NCBI RefSeq assembly: GCF_014697615.1
Contig: NZ_JACJSD010000046.1
Span: 1-59,544 of the forward strand
Direction of reading: 5' to 3'
From: Nostoc sp. FACHB-280
Lineage (GTDB): Bacteria; Cyanobacteriota; Cyanobacteriia; Cyanobacteriales; Nostocaceae
DNA length: 59,544 nt
Made by a program: the position numbers and the translations under genes. The notes below the pieces were generated by a model that saw only the letters and a list, made by a program, of their open reading frames with translations, was not told where the DNA came from and ran no database searches. This document shows, in pieces, positions 16,702 to 25,052 of this stretch (the stretch's first letter is position 1; the number at the start of each line of letters is the position of its first letter).

Positions 16702-17065
16702 ATTAAACCAGCTTCCACCCGATGATTTACCACCAACTCAGGTAACAAAAGAGGATGGAATGCTGCACCTAGAGCTAGAGCAATCGATTGGCAGATGTTT
16801 TTATTACAGTTGCGATCGCATTACTCAAGCTTTACTCAATAACTGTCAGTGGTATCTTACTGATAAAAATGCAAAAGTTATGTTAGTAATTGACTGCCCT
16901 GACATTGTATCTTACTGGCATATAGTCAGCAATATTCCCCAATTAGGTAATAGATTAGAGCGATTTACAACTAATGCCAAAATTAGAGTTTATCCGCCTT
17001 TTGGTAAAGGTGGGCCGTTAGAAATTAGTGTCAACGAAATCTCTGCTTATCGAGATTGGTTGTAA
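16694..17065 (+). CDS. hypothetical protein, 123 residues, coupled to the monooxygenase
   Basis: The ATG at 16694 is preceded by GAGG and overlaps the monooxygenase stop by eight bases, so translation is coupled. The product has an N-terminal Pro-rich stretch (QLPPDDLPPTQVTKEDG) followed by an alpha/beta fold (KVMLVIDCPDIVSYWHIVSNIPQLGNRLERFTTNAKIRVYPPFGKGGPLEISVNE). No family was recognised. A rho-independent terminator follows. Confidence 0.7.
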   Translation: MSKLNQLPPDDLPPTQVTKEDGMLHLELEQSIGRCFYYSCDRITQALLNNCQWYLTDKNAKVMLVIDCPDIVSYWHIVSNIPQLGNRLERFTTNAKIRVYPPFGKGGPLEISVNEISAYRDWL

Positions 17066-17083
17066 AGTCATAACACAATTTTT

Positions 17084-17121
17084 TAAACCCCAGTTTTTTT
17101 CTATAAAAAGCTGGGTTTTTC
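17084..17121 (+). terminator. rho-independent terminator after the monooxygenase operon
   Basis: aaaccccagttttttt and aaaaagctgggtttttc form a stem with one bulged C, with ctat in the loop, followed by a T-rich run. It lies 19 bases after the stop at 17065. Confidence 0.7.
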
Positions 17122-17160
17122 TTTATAATTAATAAATCCAACGCCAGCGAGATAACGGTT

Positions 17161-17844
17161 ATGCTTTCCCCCGATCTCAAAAATGCGTTACCTAGCACTG
17201 ATGAACTGCCATGCTCAGACGATACACCAGTGGATAACGAAGACCAAAACTTACTGCCCAACATTTTATTATTTTTACTCAACACTATTTGGGCAAATCG
17301 CCAAGATTGGTACTTTGGCGTAGATATGGCAGTTTATCACACCACTGGAGTTAACCCCAGAGTGCCAGTAGTACCAGATGCGTTTTTAAGCGTGGGAGTA
17401 GAACGGAGAAAAGGTGGTAAGTCGCGCAAAAGTTACGCCGTCTGGGAAGAAAAGGAAGTAGTTCCCATTTTGGCAATAGAAATGGTGTCTCATACACCAG
17501 GAGAAGAATACGACGCTAAAATGCTAATCTATGCCAAACTCGGTGTACTATACTACGTAATTTACAATCCCGAATACTGGCGACGCGACCAACATCAACC
17601 TTTTGAAGTGTATAAGTTGGTAAATGGTAACTATCAATTACAAATAGGTGAACCTTACTGGATGTCAGAAGTCGGTTTAGGTATCGGCAGATATCAAGGT
17701 GCAGTGGGTGGCATTCCACAAGAATTACTATCTTGGTATGATGAACGAGGTACGCGCTACCTGACAGCAGAAGAACGAGCCGAAAAGTTAGCTCAACATT
17801 TGAGATCGCTTGGCATTGACCCTGATAATTTACCTAGTGAATAA
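17161..17844 (+). CDS. Uma2-family (DUF820) PD-(D/E)XK nuclease-like protein
   Basis: A 227-residue member of the Uma2 family, which is greatly expanded in cyanobacteria. The restriction-endonuclease-like fold is visible as VPVVPDAFLSVG (catalytic Asp), then VPILAIEMVSHTPGEEYDAKMLIYAKLGVLYYVIYNP (Glu, and Lys in the following helix). The C-terminus has the usual helical tail (YLTAEERAEKLAQHLRSLGIDPDNLP). The role of these proteins is unknown; many are thought to be linked to mobile DNA. Confidence 0.88.
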   Translation: MLSPDLKNALPSTDELPCSDDTPVDNEDQNLLPNILLFLLNTIWANRQDWYFGVDMAVYHTTGVNPRVPVVPDAFLSVGVERRKGGKSRKSYAVWEEKEVVPILAIEMVSHTPGEEYDAKMLIYAKLGVLYYVIYNPEYWRRDQHQPFEVYKLVNGNYQLQIGEPYWMSEVGLGIGRYQGAVGGIPQELLSWYDERGTRYLTAEERAEKLAQHLRSLGIDPDNLPSE

Positions 17845-18193
17845 CAGGCGATCGCTTCTCACTAGGGGCAATATGTCGTTACTAGTAATATTTTGTTACA
17901 AAAGACTCTATATTCATCTTTTCAGGCGTTCAGCGAAGAGAATTCTTTGTGTCTACTCATCCATCATATTCGGATGTAGTTTCAAAAAACTCCCTAAAGT
18001 GCTTGACAATTTTTTATTCCGTAAATTTACTATTAATTACTTAGTACTAACTGTAAGGTGAACTTTCCTTCATAGTACTTTTGAACTATAAAAATGCTGG
18101 TAATAAGGCAGTTATAAAGCAATATCTCAAAAATGTTGCTACTGCCGATTACCAGAAATCCTAGAAAAAATACATAAATCTAAAAATACCAGA
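17845..18193. other. 349-base intergenic region without a gene
   Basis: AT-rich, with no strong hairpin or repeat. A forward frame from 17810 to 18061 overlaps the Uma2 gene in another frame and has an implausible composition, so it is not called. The promoter of the large HEXXGH protein should lie here, but was not resolved. Confidence 0.5.
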
Positions 18194-20632
18194 GTGAAAA
18201 AAATTCTATTTGATTTATCTCATGAAGAGCTTTTGCAGGATACAGAGTCTCAAGAAGCGCGACAAGGAGATTCTTGGGGAATTATGAAGCAGCAAGTACT
18301 GGAGGCGCAAAAAGATAAATTTGGCTGGGAAGTAACTTATCATAATTCTACAGAAAAAAAACTGGATGAAAAATTACAGGAAGATGAACCTGATGTATTA
18401 GTATTAATTGCGCCTAAGAAAGCTCTAGATTTTACAGAGATATATGAAATTATCGACTTTGTAAAATCTGGAAAATCTCTACTTTTTGCCTATGATTATA
18501 ATTGCTTATGGCATCAACAATATGAAGAAAAACAAAATACTACTAATTTATTATTAGAAGCTTTTGGGTTACAAGTAGAGCAGTTATTAAGTCGCAGACC
18601 TGACGAAGTATTTAACTTACAACCTCACTACCTCAGCACAGAAGTAACTCGCTTATCTACTTACAAACCAGTTTATTTCAAGACTTTAAATGATGAGCCA
18701 TATATACTTGCTAATTTGCCTGAGACTAACAAGGCATTTTTAGCTACAGTTGATCTCAATCCTGGACGGGTTATTTCAATTGGAGATTATGTATTATTTA
18801 GTAATAGACAAATCAACGAAAAAGATAATAGACAATTTATTGTGAATGCTTTTCGTTGGTTGACATATACCAATCCTGTAGACTGTAATGATGCTTCTAT
18901 CGCAACAGAAGTGACTTATGGTAAAACTGCCAAATATTCCATTACATTAAGCAACCCGCACCAAAAACGTTTAGAGCGCATAAATTGTCTACTAGAATCT
19001 GACACTGGTGTTCTTATTAATAATCCAGTAATAGAAATTCGTTCTATTCCTCCTGGTGGTAAAAATCAAGTAATTTGGGAAGTCAATCCGCAAAAGTTAG
19101 GTAAACAAACCTTAAGGCTGACTATAGATTTTCATGATAAAAATGACTCTATATTTTTAGATTATGCTGGCGAATTTCAATGCCTGCCGGATGCAGAAAT
19201 TGACTTAATTTTCCGCAATCCTCAAGGAGAAGCTCAAGAACTCATTGAAACAGGGATACCTTTTGAAGTTCAAGCCATAACTCGTTGGGCCAATAATGCC
19301 AAACAAACTCCATTAGAATTAGAACTTCACTGTCCATTAGCACATACACAAATTGAGAAAATAGATAATACTCGCTGGCGATTAGTCGCGTTAGATGAAG
19401 GACAATGGAAAATTACATTGAAAGCAAAAGAGATAAATCAGCAAGTGACTCGCTTAATTCATGCCTACCCTTCATCTCAGTCCAAAATAGCGGGTATAGA
19501 ACAGGAGATTGTCTCTCCACTAGCATCGGAAGTACACCGCAAAGTCTGTCAAATTCGTTCAGAATTTGACGTATATGATATCCAACAAATTGCCTTTCGT
19601 TTATTTACACCAGAAGAGCAGGTACGTTTACTATATCAAGGCAACGTCACCGAACATTTACTAGAAGCTATAAACACAGCTAGAACTACAACAGAAAGAT
19701 TCCTGCCATTAGTTGATGAATTACTACGTTACATTGCACCTAGTTATTCACCAATTCATGGATGCTGTATTCCTTACGACCCAAAATTGGCGGCTCATTT
19801 AGCTAAAGCTAACCCAACTCGCAAAGAACACCTAGCTTATAATTTCCTCTGTATGGATGGAAATGATCGCTATGGACAGACGTGGTTAGAGGGTAATATT
19901 GCTGCATTGTTACTACATGAAAAGTACGGTCATGGTTTCTTTTACACTCAAACTACTATAGGTAAACAGTTAGCAATTCTCTATCGTCATGGGTTACTTC
20001 GCAATGTAGATTATGAATATCTGCAATTTCCTTATCCTCAATCATTGCAAGCAAAATACGCTAGAGCCATTCAAGCATTAAATGACAGCACATTAATTGT
20101 GAATGAAGGATTTGCGACTTGGTTAGAGTTAACTGTACTTAACCGGATGGCAGGACAGTTTAATCAAACTGTGTATCGACGTAAAGAATTTTTATTTAAA
20201 GATACAAGCCTAGAAACTTTGCAAATCTCTAGTAATTATTTTCAACGTCAAGACCCATATAAACCATCATCTAAATCTAAATATGAAGAAGGCTGGCAAT
20301 CTTTAGAGTCTATTGAAAGTCTTTTTGGTCCTGATTTTGGCCCTAAATGTGCAGTCCAAGCGGTTATCAAAGCTACTGATGTCAATCTTGGCATTGTTGA
20401 ATGTGGTGGACAAATACAATTTGGATTAGAAGCAGAAAGCCTAGAACAAGCTTTGTTGGAGGCGAAAAGTGACGATGCACGTACTGATATGCGGTTAAAA
20501 CGTATCGAACTTGTCTTAGATGAGTTCAAAGGGCGTATACAAGAAGAACAAGAAAGGTTAAAATGTAATAAAAGTTGCTTGCATTCCGAGTGTCCACTGA
20601 ATAAGATTGTATCTGAGCGTTTAGGTTGGTAG
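18194..20632 (+). CDS. large protein with HEXXGH (DPP III-like) zinc metallopeptidase domain
   Basis: An 812-residue protein, not recognised as a named family. Starts at GTG 18194, giving ILFDLSHEELL, typical of GATase-like N-domains; residues 65-100 (DVLVLIAPKKALDFTEIYEIIDFVKSGKSLLFAYD) support that fold. Two beta-sandwich-like parts follow (about 225-330 and 340-430). The C-terminal half has His575-Glu-Lys-Tyr-Gly-His580 and, 58 residues on, Asn-Glu638-Gly-Phe-Ala. HEXXGH with a Glu about 55 residues later is the zinc site of dipeptidyl peptidase III (M49). The end carries a Cys cluster (KCNKSCLHSECP). No signal peptide is seen, so it is probably cytoplasmic. A small Cys protein follows after four bases. 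Confidence 0.7.
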   Translation: MKKILFDLSHEELLQDTESQEARQGDSWGIMKQQVLEAQKDKFGWEVTYHNSTEKKLDEKLQEDEPDVLVLIAPKKALDFTEIYEIIDFVKSGKSLLFAYDYNCLWHQQYEEKQNTTNLLLEAFGLQVEQLLSRRPDEVFNLQPHYLSTEVTRLSTYKPVYFKTLNDEPYILANLPETNKAFLATVDLNPGRVISIGDYVLFSNRQINEKDNRQFIVNAFRWLTYTNPVDCNDASIATEVTYGKTAKYSITLSNPHQKRLERINCLLESDTGVLINNPVIEIRSIPPGGKNQVIWEVNPQKLGKQTLRLTIDFHDKNDSIFLDYAGEFQCLPDAEIDLIFRNPQGEAQELIETGIPFEVQAITRWANNAKQTPLELELHCPLAHTQIEKIDNTRWRLVALDEGQWKITLKAKEINQQVTRLIHAYPSSQSKIAGIEQEIVSPLASEVHRKVCQIRSEFDVYDIQQIAFRLFTPEEQVRLLYQGNVTEHLLEAINTARTTTERFLPLVDELLRYIAPSYSPIHGCCIPYDPKLAAHLAKANPTRKEHLAYNFLCMDGNDRYGQTWLEGNIAALLLHEKYGHGFFYTQTTIGKQLAILYRHGLLRNVDYEYLQFPYPQSLQAKYARAIQALNDSTLIVNEGFATWLELTVLNRMAGQFNQTVYRRKEFLFKDTSLETLQISSNYFQRQDPYKPSSKSKYEEGWQSLESIESLFGPDFGPKCAVQAVIKATDVNLGIVECGGQIQFGLEAESLEQALLEAKSDDARTDMRLKRIELVLDEFKGRIQEEQERLKCNKSCLHSECPLNKIVSERLGW

Positions 20633-20636
20633 TCTC

Positions 20637-20876
20637 ATGAGTGTAGAAGATTATAGGAAGAGAATTAAAAAAAGAAAGGGTATTACTGGAGAAAAGAGCA
20701 ATCAGTTTGATTATTGTATAGATTGTCTCACAAATCAAGCAGATGAACTGAGTCCGTATCTTTATGGACAACCTTTTAGCAGTTCTCTACCAGAGCTTCA
20801 GAGGTGTCATGAGCAACTTAAAGGTTTTAAATTGACTGAAGCAGAAATCCGAAGGTGTATTGGTATGAATAAATAA
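20637..20876 (+). CDS. small protein, 79 residues, coupled to the HEXXGH protein
   Basis: ATG at 20637 lies four bases after the previous stop, so the two are surely co-transcribed. The product is basic at the N-terminus (YRKRIKKRKGITGEKSNQ), has a Cys-Ile-Asp-Cys pair near residue 27 and two more Cys. No family was recognised. It could be a partner, substrate or regulator of the metallopeptidase, which is inference from spacing only. A terminator follows. Confidence 0.65.
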   Translation: MSVEDYRKRIKKRKGITGEKSNQFDYCIDCLTNQADELSPYLYGQPFSSSLPELQRCHEQLKGFKLTEAEIRRCIGMNK

Positions 20877-20919
20877 TTAATTTAACAAAAATAAAATTTA
20901 AATTTTAAAAAACTTCTAT

Positions 20920-20962
20920 CTTGATAAAGCTATTAGATAGCTTTATCAAGCATTTTTATTTT
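20920..20962 (+). terminator. strong rho-independent terminator
   Basis: cttgataaagcta at 20920-20932 pairs perfectly over 13 bases with tagctttatcaag at 20938-20950 around the loop ttaga, followed by catttttatttt. It separates the metallopeptidase unit from the two effector-associated-domain genes. Confidence 0.85.
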
Positions 20963-20985
20963 AGTGATATTACAGGAGTTAGTCT

Positions 20986-21639
20986 TTGGTTAACTCAAAT
21001 CATGGTGGTGAAGGTAAAGCTTTGCTCCAAGTCCTGAGCCATAACCCTAATGTGCAAATAGAGTGTTCTGAATCTGGAACTGTGATTATCAAGTATGGTC
21101 AAGAAGTCATTTTAGAAACAAATTTACAAATTCCACAGTTATCTAAACCTGTATTACCAGAGAATTCATCTATAATTACTACACCTGAAACACCTGAAAG
21201 TAATACTAGTACCCAAACAACACCTGAGTCTAATCCACAATCTAAACCTGCAATAAATCAATCAGAAAATAAACTTTCACAAGAACCTATTGAGTCACCT
21301 AATAACCAAGCATACGCGAAAATTTCAATACGTAAATGGGAAAAGCGTTTAAAGGAAACTCAGAAATATAGTAGAGATGAAACGAAGCATAGTTCAGAGC
21401 CAGATAAATTAGCAAGTGTTTTGTTAAAATTGCTAATTGAATATTGTCATGGCGAAGAAGAAGTTAGACAATGCTGTTTTCATCTTATCCTCAAGGAACC
21501 CAAATATGATGAGATTATTGGAGAAAAAGGTAAAGATGTGATTGCGCGATGTTTAGTAAAATTACTTTTTGACCGCAAACAACTTGATAAATTAGTGAAA
21601 TATCTTAAGGAAAAGTTTCCAGATATTATTATTCAATAG
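20986..21639 (+). CDS. protein with C-terminal effector-associated-type helical domain
   Basis: Starts at TTG 20986, supported by AGGAG at 20974-20978. The 217 residues have three parts. A short N-domain (residues 6-50, GKALLQVLSHNPNVQIECSESGTVIIKYGQEVILE) comes first, then a Ser/Thr/Pro/Gln-rich linker (about 55-110). A helical C-domain (about 118-217) follows, with LLIEYC, EEEVRQCCFHLILKEPKYDE, ARCLVKLLFDRKQLDKLVKYLKEKFPDI. The C-domain is about 60 percent identical to that of the next protein and has the pattern of bacterial effector-associated (death-fold-like) domains: Glu-Glu-x-x-x-x-Cys-Phe, then Lys-x-x-x-Ala-Arg, then Arg-x-x-Leu. It looks like an adaptor (inference). Confidence 0.65.
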   Translation: MVNSNHGGEGKALLQVLSHNPNVQIECSESGTVIIKYGQEVILETNLQIPQLSKPVLPENSSIITTPETPESNTSTQTTPESNPQSKPAINQSENKLSQEPIESPNNQAYAKISIRKWEKRLKETQKYSRDETKHSSEPDKLASVLLKLLIEYCHGEEEVRQCCFHLILKEPKYDEIIGEKGKDVIARCLVKLLFDRKQLDKLVKYLKEKFPDIIIQ

Positions 21640-21747
21640 TCAAACTATTGGTGTTAAAATCTGATACTATTTGAAATGTGTTGCCTAGTTAAACAATTAT
21701 CTAACACTAGTTAAAGATATTCAAAAGATTAAATAACCATAATTCAA

Positions 21748-22569
21748 ATGTCTAATAATATTAGAAATCCTCCGAAGGTATTCATTAGCTACAGTTGGGA
21801 CTCACCTGAACATAGGGATCGCATACTTGCATTAGCAAATCGTCTGCGTGAAGAAGGAATTGATTGTCAGATTGATCAGTATGAACAATTTCCAAGCCAA
21901 GGATGGCCTCGGTGGATGGAAGCTAAGATTGAATGGGCAGATTTTGTTCTTGTTATTTGCACTGAAAAGTATCTTCAACGATTTAAAGGTGAAGAAGAAA
22001 TTGGTCAAGGTCTAGGTGTTACATGGGAAGGAGTTATTATCACCCAATATCTATATCAAGCTCAAAATAATAATACTAAGTTTATCCCTGTTGTGTTTTC
22101 TTCCCAAGATGTAAAATTTATTCCTATCACACTTGCTTGTTTCAGTCGCTATGTACTCAACACTAAGGAAGGATATGAAGAACTCTATCGCTACCTAACC
22201 AACCAACACAGCACTCCAATACCAGCTATTGGTAAATTACAACCATTACCATATCAAGAACGCAAGCAAGATTTTTTTGATTTTTTCAAGGAGACTCAGA
22301 ACTACACTAGAGATGACACAAAGCAGAATTCAGAGCCAGAATATTCAGCTAGTTTTTTATTAAATTTGTTGATTGAATATTGTGACGAAGAAGAAGTCAA
22401 ACAATGTTGTTTTCATCTTATCCTTAAAGAACCAAAATATGATGAAATTGTTAACGAGAAAGGCAAACTTAAAATTGCGCGACAGTTAATGGAATTACTT
22501 GATCGCCGTAAAAAGCTTGGTGCGTTAATAGATTATCTTAAGAAGACGTATCCTGATATTATCCTTTGA
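21748..22569 (+). CDS. SEFIR domain protein with C-terminal effector-associated-type domain
   Basis: The 273-residue protein starts with a SEFIR domain (TIR-like family), residues 10-155: VFISYSWDSPEHRDRILALANRLREEGIDCQIDQYEQFPSQGWPRWMEAKIEWADFVLVICTEKY, then GLGVTWEGVIITQYLYQ. A linker leads to the helical C-domain at about 180-273, which matches that of the upstream gene. SEFIR and TIR domains in bacteria act in self/non-self signalling and immune-type systems; the shared C-domain suggests that the two products meet through like-like contact. Whether this SEFIR has NADase activity cannot be told from sequence. Confidence 0.8.
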   Translation: MSNNIRNPPKVFISYSWDSPEHRDRILALANRLREEGIDCQIDQYEQFPSQGWPRWMEAKIEWADFVLVICTEKYLQRFKGEEEIGQGLGVTWEGVIITQYLYQAQNNNTKFIPVVFSSQDVKFIPITLACFSRYVLNTKEGYEELYRYLTNQHSTPIPAIGKLQPLPYQERKQDFFDFFKETQNYTRDDTKQNSEPEYSASFLLNLLIEYCDEEEVKQCCFHLILKEPKYDEIVNEKGKLKIARQLMELLDRRKKLGALIDYLKKTYPDIIL

Positions 22570-22594
22570 ACTTTACACTAATTGCTTAAAAGAC

Positions 22595-23065
22595 TTATTG
22601 GCTAATTACAATTAATAAAGTTACTACAATAACCACCAAATAAGGCAAATTTGCCCAAGATTTGATAGTACTCATATACATCTGAAATTCTTGCCCCGCC
22701 GAGATAGCCTCTATCTTTAAAAAATTACCCCTTAATTTCCTGATGTTTTCTAGTTCCTGTTCATCGAAACCGCATAATATCTCTGTCAAGCGATTAAAAT
22801 TATTACGAAAACGTCTTTCTAGAAACAGGTAATACATATCTAAAAAAGCTAGTAATATCACAGAAATAATAGCTAACACAAATAAGGATGGAGTTTTATT
22901 AGTAAAACCAAATCCCACTAATGCAGCCCAGATACTAAAAGCTAGTTGTTTGACTGCTAGTGAATTGGCAGTCATACGAGTAATAACAGCTTGAAGCATT
23001 TCACTTTGTTTTACAAGATACTCTCGATTTTCTTTGACTATATTGTGGTTATCTGGCGTATTCAT
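22595..23065 (-). CDS. three-helix membrane protein, DMYYLxxERRFR-type, unknown
   Basis: A 156-residue protein with an N-terminal amphipathic helix, membrane helices at about residues 40-57 and 60-82, the conserved-looking FLDMYYLFLERRFRNNFNRL after the second, and a C-terminal membrane helix (NLPYLVVIVVTLLIVIS). I recall similar small membrane proteins with the Leu-Asp-x-x-Tyr-Leu-x-x-Glu-Arg motif near signalling and defence genes; this is recollection, not a search. It converges on the SEFIR gene, 25 bases away. Confidence 0.65.
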   Translation of the reverse strand: MNTPDNHNIVKENREYLVKQSEMLQAVITRMTANSLAVKQLAFSIWAALVGFGFTNKTPSLFVLAIISVILLAFLDMYYLFLERRFRNNFNRLTEILCGFDEQELENIRKLRGNFLKIEAISAGQEFQMYMSTIKSWANLPYLVVIVVTLLIVISQ

Positions 23066-23214
23066 AGTTATTAGATAATAATAAATTTATTGTGAAAAGT
23101 TAAATTTTTAAATCATTAGGACTTTCGCACCCATCACTCAAAACCAGTCTTTACGATTACTTCGCTTTGCTCGTAATGACGTAAAATCATATTCTGTGCG
23201 TAGTCCTAATCGTG

Positions 23215-23757
23215 TTAAGATTTTTGATCATACAAAATATCTCTTAATTTAAAATAACCTAGTTGGCAAGCTGAGTACTCACATCGGTTTAAATACTCGA
23301 AAGAATGCCATTCATTTTTACTGATAGATTCATGATAACTACCATCCTGTGGTGCAGTATCTGGTGCTAAATCAGTGACATCGGCATAATACATATAGCA
23401 AATTTCATTCGTCTGAGTACCAACAATGTACTTCCCTAGTGGTAAAACTTGTACAGAAAAACCAGTTTCTTCATAAACTTCTCTAATGGCTGCTATTTCT
23501 GGTGACTCACCTTCATCTAATGCACCAGTCACAGGACAAGGAAATAATTTGAGGCTGCCATCGACTTCTATATTATCAATACATAAAGGTTGCTGTCTAA
23601 TTAAAACTTCATATTCATTGGAATTATGACCCTTTTTTTTCAAAAGAAAAACAGCAACTGAATTTTGACCTTTTCTTTGTAAATAATAAAATCCTTTGGG
23701 TGTTTGCTTAACTTCCAGCCATTCATTACAAAAAATACTTTTATCAGCGTTGATCAT
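23215..23757 (-). CDS. Nudix hydrolase
   Basis: A 180-residue Nudix hydrolase, which cleaves a nucleoside diphosphate linked to another group. The Nudix box is complete: Gly-Ala-Leu-Asp-Glu-Gly-Glu, then seven residues, then Arg-Glu-Val-Tyr-Glu-Glu-Thr-Gly-Phe. The region before the box (VLIRQQPLCIDNIEVDGSLKLFPCPVTGAL) resembles ADP-ribose or sugar-nucleotide type enzymes, but the substrate cannot be fixed. It is on the reverse strand with the membrane protein, 149 bases upstream of it. Confidence 0.9.
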   Translation of the reverse strand: MINADKSIFCNEWLEVKQTPKGFYYLQRKGQNSVAVFLLKKKGHNSNEYEVLIRQQPLCIDNIEVDGSLKLFPCPVTGALDEGESPEIAAIREVYEETGFSVQVLPLGKYIVGTQTNEICYMYYADVTDLAPDTAPQDGSYHESISKNEWHSFEYLNRCEYSACQLGYFKLRDILYDQKS

Positions 23758-23957
23758 ATTAACTCCAAATTTGGCATATTTAAAATAACAGAAAGTTCCT
23801 GAAAGCTAACTATAATTGTCAAAATCATTTACAAATGTAATGTGCGATCGCATCTATTAAACCACAAATCAAATCAGGCGATCGCTCAAAATTATCAATT
23901 ATAATATTTGCTATACTTTTACAGATAATTGCGAGCCTTAGTCTACTTATATAACAA

Positions 23958-25046
23958 CTACAATCGTTGTTGAGGAATCATAATAATCAATTCTGTACCT
24001 GTACCTGGAATTGATTTACAGTCTATTTGACCTTGATGAGTTTCAACAATAATTTGATAGCTAATCGAAAGTCCTAAACCTGTACCTTTACCCACTGGTT
24101 TAGTAGTGAAAAATGGGTTAAATATTTTTTCAGTGACCTTTTCATCAATTCCTATCCCATTGTCACTAATGCGAATTGAAATCCAGTTATCTATTAATTC
24201 TGTAGTAATTTTAATTGTAGGATTAAAAGTTAATATTGGTCGTGTATTGACACCATTTGTTGGATAATAACTATGCAGCAGATAATCTATTTTCTGCTCT
24301 AAAGCATCGATAGCATTACTAATAATATTAATCAAGGCTTGGTTAAGCTTACCTGCATAACAAGCTACCCTTGGTAAATCACCATATTCTTTAATAATCG
24401 TAATTTCTGGGTAATTAAGTCGTGATTTAAGTCGATTTTGCAGCAGCATTAAAGTGCTATCAATGCCTTCATGGATGTTAACCTTTTTCACCTCTGCTTC
24501 ATCCAACCGAGAGAAAATACGTAAAGAACGTACAATTTCGCTAATTCGCTGACTGCCAATTTCCATAGAATTTAGAACTTGTAAAAAATCTTTTTTGACA
24601 AATTCTAAATCCATATTTTTGATTTTATTTGCTATTTTTAAATTTGGCTCTGGATAGGATTCTTGATAACATTGGAGTAGTTCTAAAATATCACCTGCAT
24701 ATTGAGCAACATAGTTGATATTACCATAGATAAAATTGACTGGATTATTAATTTCATGGGCAATTCCAGCCACTAAAATTCCCAAAGCCGACATTTTTTC
24801 AGATTCTACTAATTTGCTCTGTGTAGCACGTAGCTTTTTTAAAGTTTCTTCTAAATCGCAGCTTTGCTGTTCTAAAGTTTTTTGCGACTCACGTAATTCA
24901 TCAATTATCTTTAGAAATAAAGCCTCTTTCTTTTCATTAGTTTCCTCTAAAGCAATCCTTAAAGATTCAGAACGCTCTAGCTTTTTTTGGAGAATCCGAT
25001 TTGCTTTTTCTAATTCCTTAATTCTTTGCTCATGTTCTAATGCCAT
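23958..25046 (-). CDS. cytoplasmic sensor histidine kinase paired with FIST protein
   Basis: A 362-residue kinase with no membrane or classic sensory domain. Residues 1-85 form a coiled coil (HEQRIKELEKANRILQKKLERSESL). The dimerisation domain has the phospho-acceptor in Ala-Gly-Ile-Ala-His-Glu-Ile-Asn-Asn-Pro. The ATPase domain shows the N box (INIISNAIDALEQ), Asp-Asn-Gly-Ile-Gly-Ile and Gly-Lys-Gly-Thr-Gly-Leu-Gly-Leu. It starts six bases after the FIST gene stop on the same strand, so the FIST protein is the likely sensor for it. Confidence 0.9.
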   Translation of the reverse strand: MALEHEQRIKELEKANRILQKKLERSESLRIALEETNEKKEALFLKIIDELRESQKTLEQQSCDLEETLKKLRATQSKLVESEKMSALGILVAGIAHEINNPVNFIYGNINYVAQYAGDILELLQCYQESYPEPNLKIANKIKNMDLEFVKKDFLQVLNSMEIGSQRISEIVRSLRIFSRLDEAEVKKVNIHEGIDSTLMLLQNRLKSRLNYPEITIIKEYGDLPRVACYAGKLNQALINIISNAIDALEQKIDYLLHSYYPTNGVNTRPILTFNPTIKITTELIDNWISIRISDNGIGIDEKVTEKIFNPFFTTKPVGKGTGLGLSISYQIIVETHQGQIDCKSIPGTGTELIIMIPQQRL

Positions 25047-25052
25047 GATAAT

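Noticed and set aside
17810-18061. Forward frame overlapping the end of the Uma2 gene
   Set aside because: It shares DNA with a well-supported gene in another frame, and its Leu/Phe/Arg/Ser-rich product has no recognisable pattern.
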